DNA from: JAVBOW01 sp031549495
GTDB taxonomy: Bacteria > Bacteroidota > Bacteroidia > Bacteroidales > Rikenellaceae
Reading direction: 5' to 3'
DNA: 64,000 nt
NCBI GenBank assembly: GCA_031549495.1
Contig: JAVBPS010000067.1
Span: 9,411 to 73,410, forward strand
Shown: one piece after another, positions 41,667 through 49,918 of the stretch
How the letters are laid out: each line of letters starts with the position of its first letter
Numbering within the stretch: the stretch's first letter is position 1
Notes under the pieces: model-generated
Told to the model about the DNA's origin: nothing
The model's input: only the letters and a program-made list of their open reading frames with translations
Databases searched by the model: none
Program-made: the position numbers and the translations under genes

Positions 41667-44501
41667 TTAATCTTTTACGCCGCCCGGCTGGAAATACATC
41701 GAGGTGAAGCGGTTGCCCTGGTTGAGGATCGCGCGGGTCAGGTCGCGCACCTGGTCGGGGGTTATGCTCATGAAGACCTTCGGGTCGTCCTTGCGCAGGT
41801 CGACGCCCCCCTGGTCCCAGATGATCAGCTTATCCATCCAGATGCGGGGGGTCTTGGCGTCTTTCTCATGACGCTCGAGCCACACTTTCTCGAAGTAAAG
41901 GCGCGCTTCGGCCACTTCCTGATCCGTGGGGCTGACGGCGGCCATGGCTTCTATATCCTTCTGTATTTCGCCCGCGAGCATGTCGGCCAGATCGGGGTCG
42001 GTCTTGAAGGTGAGGTTGACGTAGCATTTGGGCGTGGGGCGCAAACGCACCTCCTCCTTGACGGAGATGTAATACGTTCCGCCCTTCTCCTCGCGCACGC
42101 TCTGCATGGTGCGTTCGCCGAGGATGTAAACCACGTAGCGCAGGGCGGCGTAATTGGCGGGGGAGAGTTTGAAATCGCCGAAATAGCTGCGGTTGATCTG
42201 CACTTTCGGGGTCATCGTGGGCTTGCCTTCGTAGCGCACTTCACGTACTCCCGGGAGTGTTTCGAGGGCTTTGCGGGGGGATTTCACCGTCTTGGCCGCG
42301 GGGATCGACCCCAGGTACCGGCATACCATCTGCCTGACCTGCTCTTCGGGCAGCGCGGCGCAGATATAGAGCGTGTAGCCGGCCGGGTTGGCGAACTGCT
42401 GGTCGTAGAGCGCGCGCAGGCGGGGCAGGGTCATCTTTTGGGCGTCGGCCAGGGTGGCCCGCGTCAGCCACGGGTTGTCGCCGTACTGGACCCGGGCGGT
42501 GGTATCGCTGTACCGGTCGGCATCCGACAGCCCTTTTTCAAGGCCGATGCGGATGCGGTCCATCGTTTTGTCGTAGTTCTGCTGCGTGAAATTCGGGGCG
42601 CAGATGTAGCGGTTGGTCACTTGCAGCAGGGTTTCCAGATCTTCCGCCGTACAGGTCCCGTTCAGGATGGCGTACTCTTTATTGACCGAGGCGCTCATCG
42701 AGATCCGGCGTTTGGACAACATCTCGCGCAGGTCGGTCCGGGGCGTGTCGTTGATGCTGGCCCCTCCGCTCATGTATTGGCTCAGCAGGTCGAGCCCGGC
42801 GTAATCCGTGGTGAGGTTGTAACCTCCGTAATGGTAGGCGGCCATCTGGACGGCCGTGGCGTCCTGCGCCTTGTCGATATGCTTGAAGAGCACCTTCATG
42901 CCGTTGGAGAGCGTCCATTGCTCGGCGCCGAACGCCTCTATGGGGCGGCTACTGACGATCTTGCCGGGCGTGGGCGCCGGGCCGGGGAATACCTTCACTT
43001 CGGCCTGGTGCGTGGAGGCCAGCGGGTCGATATCCGCTTTGGATAGCGAGGCGAGAAACTCCAGGCAGGTCGCTTCGTCGGGTACCAGGTCGAGTTTTTG
43101 GTCGGGTACGGTGAACATCACCAATTCGTCGTTCTGATCCAGCATCTGGGGCATCGTCGCTTCGGCGTCCTCGTAGGTGATCGCGGCCAGCAGTTTACGG
43201 GTGACGGCTATCTCGTCCGCGGGGGCCATGCAGGGCATGTCGCGGGTGAAGTTGAGCACGTACGCCTTGGCCAGGTCGGTGTTGGTGGCCTGTTCGAGCT
43301 TTTCGAGCTGCTTCTCCGTGTCGAGTTTCACTTTACTCAGCGCACGGTTGAATTCCTGTTGCGTGAAACCGTGACGGCGCATGCGTTCCAGTTCGAATTC
43401 CACCCCGGTGAACATGGCCATCAGGTTGGTGTCTTGCTTCGGGATAACCGTGACCATCATCAGGTTGCGCTGGGTCGAGAGCGTATTGCCCATGGCCGAC
43501 GCACGGCGCCAGAAAGTCGTGTCGGGAGCTTCGATCAGGGCGAAGCGGCCGCGTACCATTTGCAGGCACACCTCGCGGCGCAGGCCGTTGCTGATGAACG
43601 ATTCCTGTTGCCGCTGCGCCACGGTGGGGTAGGGCGCCTTGAAGAACAGTTTGACCGTAACGGCCTTCGATTCCGGATCGCTCAGCGTGGCGATCACCGG
43701 GCCGTTGGGTTTGGGAAGGAGGTATTCCTCTTTCGGGGCGGGATTTTTGGCCGCAGGGATCGTGGAGAATGTCTTTTTGATATTCGCCTCCATCTGGTCC
43801 ACGTCCACGTCGCCCACCACGATCACGGCCTGCAGGTCGGGGCGGTACCATTTGTGGTAGAAATCCACGAGGGTCTGCCGGTCGAATGTACGGATGATCT
43901 CCGGGTCGCCGATCACGTCGCGTTCGGCGTATTTCGTCCCTGCGTATTCGATCCGGAACTGTTTCTCCTGCGTGCGTATCCGGGTGTCGTAGCCCTGGCG
44001 CCACTCCTCGCGGATCACGCCGCGCTCTTTCTCCAGCGCCGCGGGGTCGATCGTCAGGAAGCCCGACCAGTCGTGCAACAGCATCAGCAGCGTGTCGGTG
44101 ATGGCCGGACGCAGCAGCGGCACGTTCGAAATGTTGTAGACCGTGCGCTCGCGCGAAGTATAGGCGTTCACGTTATAGCCGAAGCGAACTCCCAGGGCGG
44201 CCGTATATTCCAAAAGGCCCTTGTTGGGAAAGTTCGTCGAACCGTTGAAGGCCATGTGCTCCAGGAAATGCGCTAAACCGTTCTGATTATCCTCTTCCTG
44301 GAGCGCCCCCACGTTGTGGGCGATGAAAAAGTCGGCCCGCTTGGCGGGATTCTCGTTGTGCTTGATGTAGTAGGTCATGCCGTTGGACAAGCGTCCGACC
44401 CTCAGGCTTTTGTCTGTGGGCAGGGGTTTATCCGCCTGTGCCTGTGCGCAATACCCCGCAAGGAGGAGCGCGGAGACGATCGTTAAAAAGATATTTCTCA
44501 T
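41667..44501 (-). CDS. M16 family zinc peptidase, exported
   Basis: The 944-residue M16 (insulinase/pitrilysin-type) peptidase is made of two tandem M16 repeats in one chain. The start at 44501 (MRNIFLTIVSALLLAGYCAQAQ) gives a signal peptide; the upstream ten codons do not. The inverted zinc motif HxxEH is visible as AHFLEHMAFNGSTNFP, with the third ligand Glu expected in ALEKERGVIREEW. The second half (from about residue 520; LSNGMKVLFKHIDKAQD) has no HxxEH, as usual for the inactive half of the clamshell. It should degrade peptides in the periplasm. It is monocistronic, with a -7 box at 44529 and a shared terminator at 41615. Confidence 0.93.
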   Translation of the reverse strand: MRNIFLTIVSALLLAGYCAQAQADKPLPTDKSLRVGRLSNGMTYYIKHNENPAKRADFFIAHNVGALQEEDNQNGLAHFLEHMAFNGSTNFPNKGLLEYTAALGVRFGYNVNAYTSRERTVYNISNVPLLRPAITDTLLMLLHDWSGFLTIDPAALEKERGVIREEWRQGYDTRIRTQEKQFRIEYAGTKYAERDVIGDPEIIRTFDRQTLVDFYHKWYRPDLQAVIVVGDVDVDQMEANIKKTFSTIPAAKNPAPKEEYLLPKPNGPVIATLSDPESKAVTVKLFFKAPYPTVAQRQQESFISNGLRREVCLQMVRGRFALIEAPDTTFWRRASAMGNTLSTQRNLMMVTVIPKQDTNLMAMFTGVEFELERMRRHGFTQQEFNRALSKVKLDTEKQLEKLEQATNTDLAKAYVLNFTRDMPCMAPADEIAVTRKLLAAITYEDAEATMPQMLDQNDELVMFTVPDQKLDLVPDEATCLEFLASLSKADIDPLASTHQAEVKVFPGPAPTPGKIVSSRPIEAFGAEQWTLSNGMKVLFKHIDKAQDATAVQMAAYHYGGYNLTTDYAGLDLLSQYMSGGASINDTPRTDLREMLSKRRISMSASVNKEYAILNGTCTAEDLETLLQVTNRYICAPNFTQQNYDKTMDRIRIGLEKGLSDADRYSDTTARVQYGDNPWLTRATLADAQKMTLPRLRALYDQQFANPAGYTLYICAALPEEQVRQMVCRYLGSIPAAKTVKSPRKALETLPGVREVRYEGKPTMTPKVQINRSYFGDFKLSPANYAALRYVVYILGERTMQSVREEKGGTYYISVKEEVRLRPTPKCYVNLTFKTDPDLADMLAGEIQKDIEAMAAVSPTDQEVAEARLYFEKVWLERHEKDAKTPRIWMDKLIIWDQGGVDLRKDDPKVFMSITPDQVRDLTRAILNQGNRFTSMYFQPGGVKD

Positions 44502-44528
44502 AGGTTGAGGAATTATAAGTGTCAACCA

Positions 44529-44536
44529 CAAACATA
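44529..44536 (-). promoter_or_regulatory. -7 promoter box of the M16 peptidase
   Basis: On the minus strand TATGTTTG matches TAnnTTTG and lies 27 bases before the start codon at 44501. A TTTG lies upstream, but at only 14 bases spacing. Confidence 0.4.
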
Positions 44537-44588
44537 CGAAATAAATGTCACAAAATTTAGTCGGGAAGTAAAAAAGTCTTACCGAATG

Positions 44589-44619
44589 ATTGGATTTTGC
44601 TTATATAAAACTATATTTG
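44589..44619 (+). promoter_or_regulatory. Promoter of the polyferredoxin membrane protein
   Basis: TATATTTG (44612-44619) is a full -7 match. ATTG lies 19 bases upstream, one mismatch from the -33 TTTG. The leader would be about 35 bases. Confidence 0.6.
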
Positions 44620-44660
44620 TGAGGAATAAAATACTTAACCTTTAATTTAATTGCCGAAAG

Positions 44661-46625
44661 ATGAAATCGAAACGGTGTAATTGGCTCAAAAGTTTGCTGC
44701 AATGGGGTACCCTGGCAGCGATCGTCGGCTTTATCCTCTGGGGTGTCTTTGGTGGCGGCAAACCTGCCGACCCCGAAGCCTATTGTCCCTTCGGCGGCCT
44801 GCAGGCCACCGGAAGTTACCTGGTCAATACCTCGCTTACGTGCAGCATGTCCCTGGTGCAGATCATGATGGGCATCGTGCTGGCCGTGGGCGTGATCCTG
44901 TTCAGTAAGTTGTTCTGCGGTTACCTCTGCCCGCTGGGCACGGTGGAAGAGTACCTGGGCCGCGCGGGCAAGAAGGCCAAATGCCTCTACACGATCCCGC
45001 AGGGTAGCATCGCCGACAAAGCGCTGCGCATCCTCAAATACGTGCTGCTGTTCATCGTCTTCTACTATTCCGTCAAGTCGAGTGAACTGTTCTGCAAGAA
45101 CTTCGACCCCTATTACGCCGCCGCTACCGGTTTCAAGGGCGAGATCACGGCCTGGATGGCCTGGTTGGCCATCGCGGTGATGATCCTGGGCGGGTTCTTC
45201 GTTAAAATGTTCTGGTGCAAGTATATCTGCCCGCTGGGTGCGATCAGCAACCTGTTCCGATTCACGCTGCTCTTCGCCGCCGTCGCGGTGCTGATCTGGG
45301 TGCTCGGGATCGCCGGCGTGGCTAACGGTTGGATCTGGGCTTTGGGCGTGGCTTGTATTGCCTCTTACATTTTCGAGATCACCTGCCTCAAAAAGAAGAC
45401 CTGGTCGCTGCTGCGCATCGTGCGTGACGAGGCTACCTGTACCAATTGCGGCCTTTGCGCCAAGAAGTGCCCCTACGCCATCGACGTGGACAAAACGAAG
45501 AAGGTCACCGACGTGGATTGTACCCTTTGCGGGGAGTGCGTCACCTGCTGCCCGGTGGATGCCCTCGCGGTGAGCAAGAAAAAATCGCTGCGCTGGGTTC
45601 CCGGCCTGCTGGTGATCGTGCTGTTCGTGCTGGCCATCATCATGGGCCGTACGTGGGAGCTGCCCACGATCGACATGAAGTGGGGCGAGTGGCAGAAGGT
45701 GGAGAACATGAAGACCTTCGAAATGGAAGGGCTGACCAGCGTGAAGTGCTTCGGCAGCTCGCGCGCCTTCGCCTCGAAAATGGAGAAGGTCCCGGGCGTC
45801 TACGGCGTGAAGACCTACGTCGGCCGTTTCGCCGTGGTGCTCTCCTATGACCCGGCCGTGACCGATACGCTCAAGATCCAGGAGTCGATCTTCACCCCGA
45901 CCAAGATGAAATTCAAGAGCCCGAAGGCGGATAGCGATTCGCTGCGCATCGTCCAGTTGGGTGTCGACGGACTGTTCGACCGCATGGATATGGTCTACCT
46001 GGGTAACATCCTGCGTAAATTCGACGGCGTCTACGGCTTCGAAGCCAACTTCGCCTGCCCGGTCGACGTGAAACTCTACACCGACCCGGCGATCACCCTG
46101 GATAAGGAGGTGCTGAAAGATTCGATCCAGGCCAAAGAGACGGCCATGATGGCCCACGGCGGCGCGGTGAAAACCATCCATATCCATTACAAACTGGCTT
46201 CGTACATTCCCGATGCCGGGATGATGTCCGCGCGCGATTTCGTGAACCTGATGTTCGAAGAGAACCGCGCCCTGAGTGGCGAATTCAAGGACAACACCGA
46301 GAAGTACGGCGACGACGCCGCTTACCCGAAGGCCGTTTACGAACTCGTCTACCCGGGCATTGAGAAACCGCTCATCAAGCGCTCGTTCCCCTACTTCAAG
46401 AGCTTCCTGTCGACCTCGGACGGCATCACGCGCATCGACGTCGAGTTGAACGACGCGCTGGTGCCCGTGCTGCGCATCACCTATGTGAAGAGCATGTGGG
46501 ACGACAAGCGTATCTGGGACGAGATTTGCCAGGCCCCCGTCTGGAAGATCAAGTACAAGGACGGCAGCATCAAGGAGGAGGAGGCTAAACTCACCTTCGA
46601 CACGGAAGGCCACACGATCCAGTAA
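44661..46625 (+). CDS. Polyferredoxin membrane protein (NapH/NosR/CcoG-like) with C-terminal HMA-like domains
   Basis: The 654-residue inner-membrane protein has about six membrane segments in the first 330 residues. Two C-x3-C-P motifs (FCGYLCPLG and WCKYICPLG) are typical of the NapH/NosR/RdxA group. Two [4Fe-4S] ferredoxin motifs follow, CTNCGLCAKKCP and CTLCGECVTCCP (about 260-300). After a last membrane helix (VLFVLAIIMGRTW) comes a soluble part of about 300 residues. Its two segments read like heavy-metal-associated domains (KVPGVYGVKTYVGRFAVVLS and KFDGVYGFEANFACPVDVKL), but the CxxC metal site is replaced by VKCFGS in the first and absent in the second. It should move electrons across or to the membrane; a link to copper or periplasmic reduction is inference. 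It is monocistronic with its own promoter. Confidence 0.85.
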   Translation: MKSKRCNWLKSLLQWGTLAAIVGFILWGVFGGGKPADPEAYCPFGGLQATGSYLVNTSLTCSMSLVQIMMGIVLAVGVILFSKLFCGYLCPLGTVEEYLGRAGKKAKCLYTIPQGSIADKALRILKYVLLFIVFYYSVKSSELFCKNFDPYYAAATGFKGEITAWMAWLAIAVMILGGFFVKMFWCKYICPLGAISNLFRFTLLFAAVAVLIWVLGIAGVANGWIWALGVACIASYIFEITCLKKKTWSLLRIVRDEATCTNCGLCAKKCPYAIDVDKTKKVTDVDCTLCGECVTCCPVDALAVSKKKSLRWVPGLLVIVLFVLAIIMGRTWELPTIDMKWGEWQKVENMKTFEMEGLTSVKCFGSSRAFASKMEKVPGVYGVKTYVGRFAVVLSYDPAVTDTLKIQESIFTPTKMKFKSPKADSDSLRIVQLGVDGLFDRMDMVYLGNILRKFDGVYGFEANFACPVDVKLYTDPAITLDKEVLKDSIQAKETAMMAHGGAVKTIHIHYKLASYIPDAGMMSARDFVNLMFEENRALSGEFKDNTEKYGDDAAYPKAVYELVYPGIEKPLIKRSFPYFKSFLSTSDGITRIDVELNDALVPVLRITYVKSMWDDKRIWDEICQAPVWKIKYKDGSIKEEEAKLTFDTEGHTIQ

Positions 46626-46634
46626 CCAGAATTT

Positions 46635-46732
46635 CGGTTTTGTCATTCTGGGCGAAGCGAAGAATCTTAGTCAGTATTGTTCTGAACACAGCCAGACCAG
46701 GATTCTTCGCTTCGCTCAGAATGACAAAACCG
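46635..46732. repeat. GTCATTCTGA-type palindromic repeat, copy 1
   Basis: A 98-base inverted repeat: CGGTTTTGTCATTCTG at the left pairs with CAGAATGACAAAACCG at the right, and GCGAAGCGAAGAATC pairs with GATTCTTCGCTTCGC inside it. The right edge lies 4 bases before the ATG of the S46 peptidase gene. Confidence 0.92.
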
Positions 46733-46736
46733 TAAA

Positions 46737-48917
46737 ATGAAGAACATGAAAAAATTTATCGTATTTTTTGCTTTGTGCCTGCCTTTCGTCGCTCTGGCCG
46801 ACGAGGGCATGTGGCTGATCAACTCCTTCGGCAACGCCTACCCGCAGATGAAGAAGGAGGGGCTGAAGCTCACCCCCTCGCAGATTTACAGTGAAACCGG
46901 TCCTTCCGTGGCCGGCGCCATAGTGGCCGTGGACGGCGGTCACGGCACGGGCAGCATGGTCTCGGCCCAGGGGCTGATGATCACCAACCACCACGTGGCT
47001 TACAGCGATATCCACGCCCTGAGCACCCCCGAGAAGAACTACCTCGAGGAGGGTTTCTGGGCCCTGGACCGCAAGGACGAAATTCCCATCAAGGGCAAAA
47101 CGGTCACCTTCGTTCGCAAGGTGGTCGACGTGACGGCCGAGGGCAAAGCCCTTTACGACTCGCTCAAACAGGCCGGCCGCCTGGGTCCGTTCACCTCGCG
47201 CCGCATTTTCAGCATCATCCAGGACAGGCATGCCAAGGCGGAGAATACCCCTTACGACCTCTCCTGCTCGTCGTTCTTCCGGGGCGAGCTCTACCTGCTC
47301 TTCTACGAGGAGACTTACAAGGACGTCCGCCTGGTGGGTGCGCCCCCGGTGAGCATGGGCGCCTTCGGCGGGGAGACCGATAACTGGGGCTGGCCGCAGC
47401 ACAAATGCGATTTCGCCCTCTACCGCGTCTATGCCGGTAAGGACGGCCGTCCGGCGGAATATTCCCCGGACAACGCGCCGATGAAACCGGTGAAATACCT
47501 CAATATCGCCACTTCGGGCGTCCACGACGGGGAGTACGCGATGATCATCGGTTTCCCGGGCCGCACGAGCCGGTACAGCTCCTCGTTCGCGGTGGAGCAG
47601 AAGGAGACGATCATCAACCCGATCGCCGTCAAGTCGCGCCGCGACATGCTCAACGTGATGCTGGCCCACATGGAGGCCGATCCGAAGGTGCGCCTGCTCT
47701 ATGCGGATAAATATTTCGGTATCAGCAACTACACCGACTACGCCAAATGGGAGAATATCTGCCTGCGCCGTTACGACGTGGTGGGGATAAAGGCCCGCGA
47801 GGAAGCGGCGATGCAGCAGTGGATCGACTCCTCGCCCCAGCGGAAGCAGGACTACGGGACGATGTTGCCCGACCTGAAAAAAGGCTACGCCGCGATGGCC
47901 GACGCCAACCGCGAACGCACCTACTTCCAGGAGGACTGGTTCCGCGCGGGCGAGATATCCGCCACGGCAGGTCGCCTTGCGTCCGTGGCTGCGAACATGG
48001 AGCGTAAAAATGTAAAGACCGTGGTGTGGGGTGACGAGTCCATGTCGAACCTCATTATGAACATCCCGCGCCTTTACACCAAAGGCGATGTGGCTACCGA
48101 GCGCGACTGTTTCCTCAAGCTGGCCCCGCGTTTCGTGGCCAACGTCCCGGCCTCGATGCGCGGCAAGGGGATGAACGACATGCTGGCCCGTTTCGACGGC
48201 GATGCCGAGGCCATGTTCGCCTGGGCGGTGGATAACTCGATCATCCGAAGCGAGAAAACGCTCAAGGAATTCTTCAGCACCCCCCGCACCCGCGAGGAGA
48301 TCCTCGCCGACCCGATGGCGACCCTGGCGGTTTCCGTCTCTTCCTCCACATTCGTCGGCAAGATCAACCAGGTGGAGAAAAGCCTGGGCTACGATCCGGA
48401 CAGCCTGGAAACGGTCTACGGCCGCGTCCTCTATTTCATGCGCAAGGACAAGGGTATTCCCCAGTATCCCGACGCCAACGGCACGATCCGCATGACCTAC
48501 GGTACCGTAGGCCCGCTCTCGGCGCTGGACGCCATCCATTACGATTCGCGCTCGACCATCGCCGGGTACATGCAGAAATACGATCCGGACAATTACGAGT
48601 TCCGTGTGGACGACAAGTTGCAGGGCCTGATCAAGGCCGGCGATTGGGGCCGCTGGGGCGAGAAAGGCGTGCTTTACGCCAACTTCCTGACCAATAACGA
48701 TATCACCGGGGGCAACTCCGGCAGCCCGGTGCTCAACGCCAACGGCGACATCATCGGCCTGGCCTTCGACGGCAACCGCGAGTCGATGTCGGGCGGGCTC
48801 TACTTCCATCCCGAATATTTCAAGACGGTGAACGTCGATATCCGCTTCGTGCTCTGGACGATGGATAAATATGCCGGTGCGGGCAAATTGATCGATGAGA
48901 TGACGCTGGTTAAGTAG
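46737..48917 (+). CDS. S46 family dipeptidyl peptidase (DPP7/DPP11 type), exported
   Basis: The 726-residue serine peptidase releases dipeptides from oligopeptides in the periplasm. A signal peptide is present (MKKFIVFFALCLPFVALA, after an ATG three codons earlier). The mature start DEGMWLI is typical of family S46. The catalytic triad is readable as His in MITNHHVAYSD, an Asp likely near FGGETDNWGWPQHKCDF, and Ser in TGGNSGSPVLNANGD. Whether it prefers acidic (DPP11) or hydrophobic (DPP7) residues cannot be settled by eye. The palindromic repeat ending 4 bases upstream leaves no room for a promoter or leader of its own, so transcription must cross or start in the repeat. A strong terminator follows. 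Confidence 0.94.
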   Translation: MKNMKKFIVFFALCLPFVALADEGMWLINSFGNAYPQMKKEGLKLTPSQIYSETGPSVAGAIVAVDGGHGTGSMVSAQGLMITNHHVAYSDIHALSTPEKNYLEEGFWALDRKDEIPIKGKTVTFVRKVVDVTAEGKALYDSLKQAGRLGPFTSRRIFSIIQDRHAKAENTPYDLSCSSFFRGELYLLFYEETYKDVRLVGAPPVSMGAFGGETDNWGWPQHKCDFALYRVYAGKDGRPAEYSPDNAPMKPVKYLNIATSGVHDGEYAMIIGFPGRTSRYSSSFAVEQKETIINPIAVKSRRDMLNVMLAHMEADPKVRLLYADKYFGISNYTDYAKWENICLRRYDVVGIKAREEAAMQQWIDSSPQRKQDYGTMLPDLKKGYAAMADANRERTYFQEDWFRAGEISATAGRLASVAANMERKNVKTVVWGDESMSNLIMNIPRLYTKGDVATERDCFLKLAPRFVANVPASMRGKGMNDMLARFDGDAEAMFAWAVDNSIIRSEKTLKEFFSTPRTREEILADPMATLAVSVSSSTFVGKINQVEKSLGYDPDSLETVYGRVLYFMRKDKGIPQYPDANGTIRMTYGTVGPLSALDAIHYDSRSTIAGYMQKYDPDNYEFRVDDKLQGLIKAGDWGRWGEKGVLYANFLTNNDITGGNSGSPVLNANGDIIGLAFDGNRESMSGGLYFHPEYFKTVNVDIRFVLWTMDKYAGAGKLIDEMTLVK

Positions 48918-48930
48918 CGGTTATAAATGT

Positions 48931-48974
48931 AAAAATGGAACGGGTGCCCTGCCAAGGGCACCCGTTCCATTTTA
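48931..48974. terminator. Strong bidirectional intrinsic terminator
   Basis: AAATGGAACGGGTGCCCT pairs perfectly with AGGGCACCCGTTCCATTT around a GCCA loop, with A before and T after. It lies 14 bases after the S46 peptidase stop. Confidence 0.93.
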
Positions 48975-48995
48975 GTAATGCCCGTTTTCAGCTCT

Positions 48996-49070
48996 GTTTG
49001 TCATTCTGAACGGAGTGAAGAATCTCAGACAGCCTTTTTGAGATTCTTCACTCCGTTCAGAATGACAAAC
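48996..49070. repeat. GTCATTCTGA-type palindromic repeat, copy 2
   Basis: A 75-base inverted repeat: GTTTGTCATTCTGAACGGAG pairs with CTCCGTTCAGAATGACAAAC, and TGAAGAATCTCA pairs with TGAGATTCTTCA around a short centre. It lies between the S46 terminator and the mgsA promoter. Confidence 0.92.
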
Positions 49071-49117
49071 ACCTGTCGGGATTTAAGTCCCCCGCACATT
49101 AAATGTTCGTTAAGGAA

Positions 49118-49148
49118 TTTTTAAAATCCCCGCCGCGTCGTATCTTTG
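49118..49148 (+). promoter_or_regulatory. Promoter of mgsA
   Basis: TATCTTTG (49141-49148) is a full -7 match; TTTT at 49118-49121, 19 bases upstream, is one mismatch from TTTG. Because it lies inside the longest open frame, the true start must be the ATG at 49166 or later. Confidence 0.65.
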
Positions 49149-49165
49149 CGCCGAGAATTTATAGG

Positions 49166-49642
49166 ATGAAAATGACAAAGAAGATGAAAATCGCGCTCGT
49201 AGCGCACGACCACATGAAACGCGACCTGGCCGAATGGGTCGACTGGAACTGGGAGATTTTGCTGAAACACCACCTGATCTGCACCGGCACGACCGGAAAA
49301 ATGGTAGCCAACACGCTCATCGACCGCCGCGGCAACAACAACGGCGGCAGTTTCGATATCACCCTTTTGAAGTCGGGCCCGCTGGGCGGCGACCAACAGT
49401 TGGGCGCGCTGATCGCCGAAGGGGAGATCGACGCGCTGATCTTTTTCTGGGACCCGATGCAGCCCCAGCCCCACGACGTGGATGTGAAGGCGCTGATGCG
49501 CCTGGCCACGCTCTATAATGTCCCGGCGGCGTTCAACCGCAGCACGGCCGACTTTTTGATCTCCTCTCCGCTGTTCGGCGGAGAATACATTCCCGTGGTG
49601 AAAGACTACCGCGGTTATGTTGAACGTACATTGGAAGAATAA
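49166..49642 (+). CDS. mgsA: Methylglyoxal synthase
   Basis: The 158-residue enzyme converts dihydroxyacetone phosphate to methylglyoxal and phosphate, a bypass of lower glycolysis when sugar phosphates build up. It matches the E. coli enzyme (about 152 residues) throughout: KIALVAHDH near the N-terminus, TGTTG (phosphate loop), LLKSGPLGGDQQLGALIAEG, and DALIFFWDPMQPQPHDVDVK with the catalytic Asp and conserved His. The C-terminus reads VVKDYRGYVERTLEE. The start at 49166 was chosen because the promoter excludes the upstream ATG at 49103; Met codons at 49172 and 49184 are also possible. It is a stand-alone cytoplasmic gene upstream of tRNA-Pro. Confidence 0.95.
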   Translation: MKMTKKMKIALVAHDHMKRDLAEWVDWNWEILLKHHLICTGTTGKMVANTLIDRRGNNNGGSFDITLLKSGPLGGDQQLGALIAEGEIDALIFFWDPMQPQPHDVDVKALMRLATLYNVPAAFNRSTADFLISSPLFGGEYIPVVKDYRGYVERTLEE

Positions 49643-49665
49643 GAAACCCGGCGTAAAAGATTTTA

Positions 49666-49696
49666 TTTGCGCCGAAAGAAAAAATAATTACCTTTG
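49666..49696 (+). promoter_or_regulatory. Promoter of tRNA-Pro
   Basis: TTTG (49666-49669), a 19-base spacer and TACCTTTG (49689-49696) match the Bacteroidetes consensus exactly. The tRNA begins 19 bases downstream. Confidence 0.87.
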
Positions 49697-49714
49697 CACC
49701 ACGATTTTTGTCGG

Positions 49715-49789
49715 CGGGGTGTAGCGCAGTCCGGTTAGCGCGCCAGCTTCGGGAGTTGGAGGCCCCGAGTTCGAATCTCGGCACCCCGA
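49715..49789 (+). tRNA. tRNA-Pro (anticodon CGG)
   Basis: The cloverleaf is complete: acceptor CGGGGTG with CACCCCG and discriminator A; D arm GCGC around AGTCCGGTTA; anticodon stem CCAGC/GTTGG with loop TTCGGGA, giving anticodon CGG; T arm CCGAG/CTCGG with loop TTCGAAT. CCA is not encoded. Confidence 0.94.
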
Positions 49790-49798
49790 CAGAAATTT

Positions 49799-49831
49799 AA
49801 GCCCGTTCCATACGAAGGAACGGGCTTTTCG
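49799..49831 (+). terminator. Intrinsic terminator of tRNA-Pro
   Basis: GCCCGTTCC pairs with GGAACGGGC around a seven-base loop and is followed by TTTTCGTTT, starting 10 bases after the tRNA. Confidence 0.92.
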
Positions 49832-49885
49832 TTTCTATTTTCCGCCTCTCCGCTATGATCGGGCGTGAGGGGTCATAAATTTTAT

Positions 49886-49893
49886 TACTTTTG
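49886..49893 (+). promoter_or_regulatory. -7 promoter box of the C26-M19 fusion gene
   Basis: TACTTTTG matches TAnnTTTG and lies 25 bases before the start at 49919. No -33 box is visible at 19 bases. Confidence 0.4.
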
Positions 49894-49918
49894 TTTTCAG
49901 TGAAAAAAGAAATTTCCC

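Noticed and set aside
44601..46646. A 681-codon open frame on the minus strand
   Set aside because: It is antisense to the polyferredoxin gene, whose motifs and membrane segments are unambiguous; the reverse frame is Asp/His-rich and featureless.
46716..48809. A 697-codon open frame on the minus strand
   Set aside because: It is antisense to the S46 peptidase gene and runs into the palindromic repeat; no domain was recognised.
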